DNA of 37,201 nt. It comes from Agathobacter sp. (GTDB taxonomy: Bacteria; Bacillota; Clostridia; Lachnospirales; Lachnospiraceae). Within the stretch, counting starts at the first letter, position 1; every line of letters begins with the position of its first letter. Under the pieces are notes generated by a model. That model did not search any database and was not told the origin of the DNA. It saw only the letters and a list, made by a program, of their open reading frames with translations. Made by a program: the position numbers and the translations under genes. Where the stretch lies: contig JAFUPI010000040.1 in NCBI GenBank assembly GCA_017481285.1, forward strand, positions 1 to 37,201, written 5' to 3'. Positions 32,512 through 37,201 of the stretch are shown here, piece after piece.

Positions 32512-33792
32512 TTATGTTTCTTTATTATATTTCATTTCTTGTGTTTTTTCATCGATTGAAATTAATTCTACATACTCTTGGGTATTCGTAGAAAGATTTT
32601 TCTTTTCCATTCGATGTGTGATTACCTGCTGTAAAATATAATAAATTACAGCAAACACAGGTACACCTAACAACATTCCAAAGAATCCGAATAACCCACC
32701 GGCTATCAAAATAGATGTTAATACCCAGAAAGAAGATAAACCAGTTGTATCTCCCAAAATCTTTGGTCCTATAATATTTCCATCCACCTGCTGTAAAATA
32801 AGAATGAAAATTGCTAAATACAATCCGTGGATTGGACTTTGGATAAGTACCAAAAGAATTGATGGAATCGCTCCGATAAATGGTCCAAAAAACGGAATAA
32901 CATTAGTAACACCAACAATAAATGCCACAAGGAATGCACTTGGTGTTTTCATCAGCAAACATCCAATATAAGCTATTACACCGATAATTGCCGAGTCAAT
33001 AATTTTACCAATTACAAATCCACCAAAAATTTTATTGGATTTTCGAACTGTATCAATAATTATGTTTCCTGTTTTTGCTGGAAAAAGGGCATAGATAATC
33101 TTTTTGGTCTGTCCAACCAAAACTTCCTGAATCGACATGACATATACCACTACAATAATACCGATAATAAAGTTCAAAACGGTTTTTACAACAGAAAATA
33201 CTCCTGAAGTAATCTGTGCAATATACTGCTGTGCTAATGGTAGTAATTCGGTTTTCGCCCAATTTTCTACTTCTGCAGTTATTGTTGTCATTGCATTTCC
33301 AACAAAGGCGGCAAAAGTACTGTCTCCCAATCCAATTTCCTGAATCCAAACCACAAAAGATTCTATGTATCCTGGCATTGTATCAAACAAGCCTACTACA
33401 CTTGTTACCAAAGCTGGTACCATCATAGCAATCAAGATCGCGATAATTATAAACAAGAAAATCAATGCACCGGTAATGCTAATTGCTCTCGCCCAGATTT
33501 TGGCTTTTTCTTCTTTTATTTTCTTGGATAACAGAAATTTAAGTACAGGTTTCTCGATAAAATCTTTTACCGGCATAAGTAAATACGCCAGTGCCAGACC
33601 AATAATGATCGGCTCAGCAGATTTTATAATTGTTTTAATAACGGAAGATATTGCATCCCATCGAAATAAAACAAAGAAAAACGTAATACTCGCAGCAACA
33701 GTCAAGAATACTGTAAGACCGATTTTAAAATAATGGTTCCATGAATGTCCTTTTTTCTTTTCTACTTGTGTGGTTTTTTCCTGTTCAGACAC
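32512..33792 (-). CDS. AI-2E family transporter (YtvI/PerM type)
   Basis: A 426-residue polytopic membrane protein. About eight hydrophobic helices are visible. The family signature GVTNVIPFFGPFIGAIPS and the downstream QQVDGNIIGPKILGD are present, as are long N- and C-terminal polar tails (KKKGHSWNHYFKIG; LSTNTQEYVELISIDEKTQEM). Members export various small solutes or, in some species, AI-2; others act as sodium/proton or sugar-related carriers, so the substrate is unknown. It starts nine bases after the aconitase-family gene and ends at a strong terminator. Confidence 0.88.
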   Translation of the reverse strand: MSEQEKTTQVEKKKGHSWNHYFKIGLTVFLTVAASITFFFVLFRWDAISSVIKTIIKSAEPIIIGLALAYLLMPVKDFIEKPVLKFLLSKKIKEEKAKIWARAISITGALIFLFIIIAILIAMMVPALVTSVVGLFDTMPGYIESFVVWIQEIGLGDSTFAAFVGNAMTTITAEVENWAKTELLPLAQQYIAQITSGVFSVVKTVLNFIIGIIVVVYVMSIQEVLVGQTKKIIYALFPAKTGNIIIDTVRKSNKIFGGFVIGKIIDSAIIGVIAYIGCLLMKTPSAFLVAFIVGVTNVIPFFGPFIGAIPSILLVLIQSPIHGLYLAIFILILQQVDGNIIGPKILGDTTGLSSFWVLTSILIAGGLFGFFGMLLGVPVFAVIYYILQQVITHRMEKKNLSTNTQEYVELISIDEKTQEMKYNKET

Positions 33793-33801
33793 GTTTTTCT
33801 C

Positions 33802-36087
33802 CTAGCCTCGATAATAATTAATCAGGCATCCTTTCAAAATGATATCTTTTTCATCAGGAGTGAGTTCTGCCATCTTGAGCTGGAACTCTTTTAATGCTCC
33901 ATCCTTAACAACATATGCAGCAAATTCTGTTTTTCCTTCGTCAATTGCTGACTGAATGTCTGGAATAAATAAATAATCCAGATTTTCAAATGGTAATTCT
34001 CCTTCATCAATGATAAATGGAAGCATACCCCAGTTAATCAAATTAGAACGATATCTCTTGGTTGCATATTCGTTTGCAATATTTGCCCATCCTCCAAGAA
34101 CCTTCTGACAGGAAGCTGCCTGTTCACGAGCAGATCCATCACCTGGTTTCACAGCAAAGATTGTACTACCAAAACCTACATTTCCTTTTCCTACCTCTGG
34201 GAATTGTGTTTGAATTGCTTCCATAACAGGTTTTAATTCTTCCACTACTTCCAATGGACAAGTCTGTGCTTCTACAGCTTTTTGTGCTTTTTGAATTTCC
34301 TTTGCACGACTTACATACATTGGATCTTTTCTGGAAAGAGCAAATTCTGCAAGCCCTAACGGGTTAGAACGGAAGGATGAAGTTTCACCAGAAGGAATCA
34401 ATTCATCTGTAGTAGTAACTGGATCGTGAATTTCAGAAACTACTTTAAGTACCAAATTCTCTGGCAACGCACTCATGGCTGGCCAGTCTTTGATATTTGG
34501 ACCAAAGTGGATTTCTACTTCTGGATTTGCTACACCTTTGCTATCAAATACTCTATTTTCATAAATGGATTTATCAAAATAGTATTTTGGTTTTGTATAA
34601 TTTACATCGACATCTGTTGCTGCTGTCAAATATCCTTTATTTGCTGCGGTTGCGGCAATTGAACGAGCATCCATAAGTGCAACCGAAGAAATCTGTCCAT
34701 TCTGAACCTTAGAACCTTCACGGTTAGGGAAGTTTCTAGTAGAGTGACGAATAGAAAATGCGTTGTTTGCAGGAGTATCGCCTGCACCAAAACATGGTCC
34801 ACAGAAAGCTGTTTTTACTACTGCACCTGATGCCATAAGTTTTGCAACTGCACCATTCTTAACAAGCTCCATATATACTGGAGTAGAAGCTGGATATACA
34901 CTTAATGTAAATTCATCTGCACCAATAGAATTTCCATTTAAGATATCAGCAGCATCACAAATGTTTTCGAATCCACCACCGGCGCACCCCGCAATAATTC
35001 CCTGGTCAACGTAAAGTTTACCATTTCGAACTTTGCTCTTCAAATCCAGTTTTACTTTTCCATCAAAACTTACTTCTGCACGTTTTTCACAGTCATGCAG
35101 AACATCCATAAGATTTTCATTGAGTTCATCAATCGTGTAAACATTACTTGGATGAAATGGCATAGCAATCATAGGTCTGATTTCACTTAAATCAATTTCA
35201 ATAAAGCTATCATAATATGCTACTTCGCCCGGATTTAACTCCTTGTACTCATCTTCTCTTCCATGGATTTCGTAGAATTCTTTTACCTTACTGTCTGTTT
35301 TCCAAATAGAAGAAAGACAGGTAGTTTCCGTCGTCATAACATCCACACCAATACGGAAATCCACACTTAAATTATCTACACCAGGTCCCACAAATTCCAT
35401 AACCTTGTTCTTTACAAATCCATTTCCAAACACTTCACCAATAATTGCAAGTGCTACGTCCTGAGGACCTACTCCAATAATAGGTTTTCCGGTAAGATAA
35501 ATACCAACTACCTCTGGTCTATCAATATCATAGGTTTTGTTTAATAACTGTTTTACCAATTCTGGTCCGCCTTCACCTACTGCCATAGTACCTAATGCGC
35601 CATAACGAGTATGAGAGTCAGAACCTAAAATCATTTTTCCTCCGCCTGCAAGCATTTCTCTTGCAAACTGATGAATAACCGCCTGATGAGGAGGCACATA
35701 AACTCCACCATATTTTTTCGCACAAGTAAGTCCAAACATGTGGTCATCTTCATTAATTGTGCCACCAACTGCACATAAACTATTATGACAGTTTGTTAAA
35801 ACATAAGGCATTGGAAATTTTTCCAGTCCTGATGCACGTGCTGTCTGGATAATTCCTACAAATGTGATATCATGCGATGTCAATTTATCAAATTTAATCT
35901 GGAGCTTATCCATATTTCCAGATATATTGTGCTCTTTTAAAATACCATAAGCGATGGTATTTTCTTTTGCTTCCTCTTTTGAAACACTTTTTCCTACCTT
36001 GGAAGAAACTGCTTCCTGTGCATCTGCCGCCTCTAAAATAATTTCTTCACCGTGTACCAAATAGGCACCCTGCTTATATAATTTCAT
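33802..36087 (-). CDS. Aconitase-family hydratase
   Basis: An iron-sulfur hydro-lyase of 761 residues, of the aconitase superfamily. The three cluster-ligand cysteines are C368 (in AGCAGGG) and C429 and C432 (CGPCFG). Substrate-binding segments [21 protein letters not shown] and [18 protein letters not shown] are intact. The swivel domain follows (residues about 600-761, with [15 protein letters not shown]). The grouping looks like the YbhJ-type or anaerobe 'hydratase' rather than AcnA or AcnB. It may act as aconitase in glutamate synthesis, but another hydroxy-acid is possible. It follows the coiled-coil gene by 35 bases and precedes the AI-2E-family gene by nine. Confidence 0.85.
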   Translation of the reverse strand: MKLYKQGAYLVHGEEIILEAADAQEAVSSKVGKSVSKEEAKENTIAYGILKEHNISGNMDKLQIKFDKLTSHDITFVGIIQTARASGLEKFPMPYVLTNCHNSLCAVGGTINEDDHMFGLTCAKKYGGVYVPPHQAVIHQFAREMLAGGGKMILGSDSHTRYGALGTMAVGEGGPELVKQLLNKTYDIDRPEVVGIYLTGKPIIGVGPQDVALAIIGEVFGNGFVKNKVMEFVGPGVDNLSVDFRIGVDVMTTETTCLSSIWKTDSKVKEFYEIHGREDEYKELNPGEVAYYDSFIEIDLSEIRPMIAMPFHPSNVYTIDELNENLMDVLHDCEKRAEVSFDGKVKLDLKSKVRNGKLYVDQGIIAGCAGGGFENICDAADILNGNSIGADEFTLSVYPASTPVYMELVKNGAVAKLMASGAVVKTAFCGPCFGAGDTPANNAFSIRHSTRNFPNREGSKVQNGQISSVALMDARSIAATAANKGYLTAATDVDVNYTKPKYYFDKSIYENRVFDSKGVANPEVEIHFGPNIKDWPAMSALPENLVLKVVSEIHDPVTTTDELIPSGETSSFRSNPLGLAEFALSRKDPMYVSRAKEIQKAQKAVEAQTCPLEVVEELKPVMEAIQTQFPEVGKGNVGFGSTIFAVKPGDGSAREQAASCQKVLGGWANIANEYATKRYRSNLINWGMLPFIIDEGELPFENLDYLFIPDIQSAIDEGKTEFAAYVVKDGALKEFQLKMAELTPDEKDIILKGCLINYYRG

Positions 36088-36122
36088 TAGCTAGTCCTCC
36101 TATTACCTTTCTAACTAAATTT

Positions 36123-36917
36123 TTACTTTTTTCCAGATGTAAAACCTTTCAACATATTTTGAAATCGTTCACCCTTTTCTTTGGATGCTTTGGCGCGATT
36201 CTCTATTTCTTTGCCTTCTTTCCACTGGAAATAATCTGCATCCAAATCAACTTTGATTTCTACTGGAGAAGATTCCAAAACATTCTCTTTTTCCTCTTCC
36301 TCCACATTATCTAAAGAAATTCCCATTTTATCAAAATATTCTTGATTTATTTTGATTTCGGTTTGACGATTTGCGTAGATATTTCTATCGCTTTCCTCTG
36401 CTGGTTTTCCATTTTCCTTCTGTCTTCTAAGCTCGCGATTTCTTTCTTCAATAAGCTTTAAATATTTTTCTGTATCTAATAAATCCTGCAAAGTGGATTT
36501 TAATTCCAACTGATTATGTTTGATGCGTTTTTCCTCTTCTTTTAACTGTGCATTCATTCTGGAATAAATCTCAATAATAGAAGCATCTGCTTCTTTCATA
36601 ATATCCTGAACACGATTTAAAGCTTCATCCGTATACATAACTGATGCTGCATATACATCCTCCGCTTTACGACTAGCATTCCAGACAATTTCATCTACCT
36701 TTTTCTGAAATTCTCTTTCTGCTCTATCTCTACTCTGTCTTGTTAACTCATATTCATCCATAATATCATACATGGACTGATTGAGCTGAACCAAAAGATC
36801 TAACATTTCCTGTTTATCTACAATTACTTTACTTGGTTCTTTTACGTATGGTTCACTTTTTGAAAGTAATACATGCAAACTTCTTAGAACTTTTTCTATA
36901 TTGTCCTGTGCACTCAT
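36123..36917 (-). CDS. Coiled-coil protein of unknown function, DivIVA-like outline
   Basis: A 264-residue cytoplasmic protein with no membrane segment. Residues about 35-160 are a nearly continuous coiled coil (MYDIMDEYELTRQSRDRAEREFQKKVDEI..., then IYSRMNAQLKEEEKRIKHN). An acidic segment (EEEEKENVLE) and a basic C-terminus (AKASKEKGERFQNMLKGFTSGKK) follow. The layout recalls DivIVA or GpsB-type scaffold proteins, but the characteristic N-terminal motif is missing, so no function is assigned. The start at 36917 follows ATAGGAG; an ATG five codons upstream lacks a site. First gene of a probable transcript with the hydratase and the transporter. Confidence 0.7.
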   Translation of the reverse strand: MSAQDNIEKVLRSLHVLLSKSEPYVKEPSKVIVDKQEMLDLLVQLNQSMYDIMDEYELTRQSRDRAEREFQKKVDEIVWNASRKAEDVYAASVMYTDEALNRVQDIMKEADASIIEIYSRMNAQLKEEEKRIKHNQLELKSTLQDLLDTEKYLKLIEERNRELRRQKENGKPAEESDRNIYANRQTEIKINQEYFDKMGISLDNVEEEEKENVLESSPVEIKVDLDADYFQWKEGKEIENRAKASKEKGERFQNMLKGFTSGKK

Positions 36918-36971
36918 TTCTACTCCTATCATTTCTATTTGCTAGAAACATTTACCCTATCATATTTTACT

Positions 36972-37000
36972 ATTTTACTTGAAAAAGCATGGTACGTAAA
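36972..37000 (-). promoter_or_regulatory. Possible promoter of the coiled-coil gene
   Basis: Minus-strand TTTACG (36995-37000), 17-base spacer, TAAAAT (36972-36977), between the tRNA terminator and the gene. Confidence 0.4.
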
Positions 37001-37022
37001 TAGTAATGTGAAAAATTTAACC

Positions 37023-37058
37023 ACAAAAAAACTCTCTAAGAAAAATCTTAGAGAGTTT
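37023..37058 (-). terminator. Terminator of the tRNA transcript
   Basis: ACTCTCTAAGA (37031-37041) and TCTTAGAGAGT (37046-37056) form a perfect 11-bp stem with a four-base loop; a run of T's follows on the minus strand. Confidence 0.9.
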
Positions 37059-37060
37059 AA

Positions 37061-37131
37061 AGGCGACAATCGGATTTGAACCGATGATAAGGGTGTTGCA
37101 GACCCGTGCCTTACCACTTGGCTATGTCGCC
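37061..37131 (-). tRNA. tRNA-Cys (anticodon GCA)
   Basis: Read on the minus strand, the 71-base element folds as a cloverleaf: acceptor GGCGACA with TGTCGCC-type partner, D-arm with AGTGGTAAGGC, a seven-base anticodon loop CTGCAAC giving GCA, and a T-arm with GGTTCAAATCC. The discriminator is U, as usual for tRNA-Cys. CCA is not encoded. The first base pair of the anticodon stem is mismatched (C-U). Confidence 0.9.
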
Positions 37132-37134
37132 ATA

Positions 37135-37201
37135 TGACTCCTACGGGAATCGAACCCGTGTTACCGCCGTGAAAGGGCGATGTCTTAACCGCTTGACCAA
37201 G
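37135..37201 (-). tRNA. tRNA-Glu (anticodon TTC), 5' end outside window
   Basis: The minus strand reads CTTGGTCAAGCGGTTAAGAC, then an anticodon stem ATCGCC with loop CTTTCAC (anticodon TTC), a variable region, the T-arm ACGGGTTCGATTCCCGT and the acceptor AGGAGTC plus A. About five bases of the 5' acceptor strand are cut off by the window edge. It precedes tRNA-Cys by three bases in the same transcript. Confidence 0.9.

Noticed and set aside
36935-37117. 60-codon open frame on the minus strand overlapping tRNA-Cys and its terminator
   Set aside because: It runs through a tRNA and a terminator and resembles no protein.
1-37201. CRISPR arrays, insertion sequences, prophage genes, rRNA or toxin-antitoxin pairs
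   Set aside because: No regular spaced repeats, transposase or integrase motifs, or typical small toxin pairs were seen.

Overview
The window looks like chromosomal DNA of a flagellated, low-GC Gram-positive anaerobe of the Clostridia, most likely a Lachnospiraceae member. This is inferred from gene content: flagellin and FliS, MecA, CwlD-type amidase, GlgB, type III pantothenate kinase, a Clostridia-type Tad pilus locus, and several proteins of families that I associate with Lachnospiraceae. Promoters are SigA-like, and two are SigD-like. No insertion sequence, prophage, CRISPR array or rRNA was seen. No gene-free stretch exceeds about 250 bases.

Layout. Positions 1-4400 (minus) hold a housekeeping operon argF-birA-unknown-coaX-dusB, with greA behind its own consensus promoter. 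A small membrane protein (4404-4694) and murG (plus) diverge from a shared region with a perfect 30-bp dyad. Positions 6035-16475 (minus) are a tightly packed Tad locus: TadZ-like, TadA, TadB, TadC, a 53-residue Flp pilin, a DUF5702-type protein, a TadE-like pseudopilin with two cysteine-rich repeats, a prepilin peptidase, a second TadE-like protein and an FHA protein. Rhomboid, flavodoxin-SCP2 and HIT genes follow it. Neighbouring genes repeatedly overlap by ATGA, which suggests translational coupling.

Positions 16678-19250 hold a DUF2508 protein, fliS, flagellin behind a SigD-type promoter, and a DUF1858 protein. mecA (minus) follows. Then, on the plus strand, come a Ser/Thr kinase fused to a lysine-less P-loop domain and a second lysine-less P-loop protein. 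The second protein has no ATG, GTG or TTG upstream of its P-loop but has a perfect Shine-Dalgarno in front of an ATT codon. A GH18 cell-wall hydrolase and a CwlD-like amidase follow.

Positions 24767-37201 (minus) hold a 1030-residue repeat protein with a FliK-like C-terminus and its own SigD-like promoter, then glgB and a TPR/AAA ATPase. Beyond these lie an AI-2E-family exporter, an aconitase-family hydratase, a coiled-coil protein, and tRNA-Cys and tRNA-Glu.

The most interesting inference is a possible phospho-signalling layer on the Tad pilus: an atypical kinase, an FHA phosphothreonine reader in the tad operon, and three MinD/TadZ-like domains that all lack the P-loop lysine. A second theme is surface and motility: two SigD-type promoters drive flagellin and the FliK-like giant, and the latter has an inverted repeat that could silence read-through from glgB.
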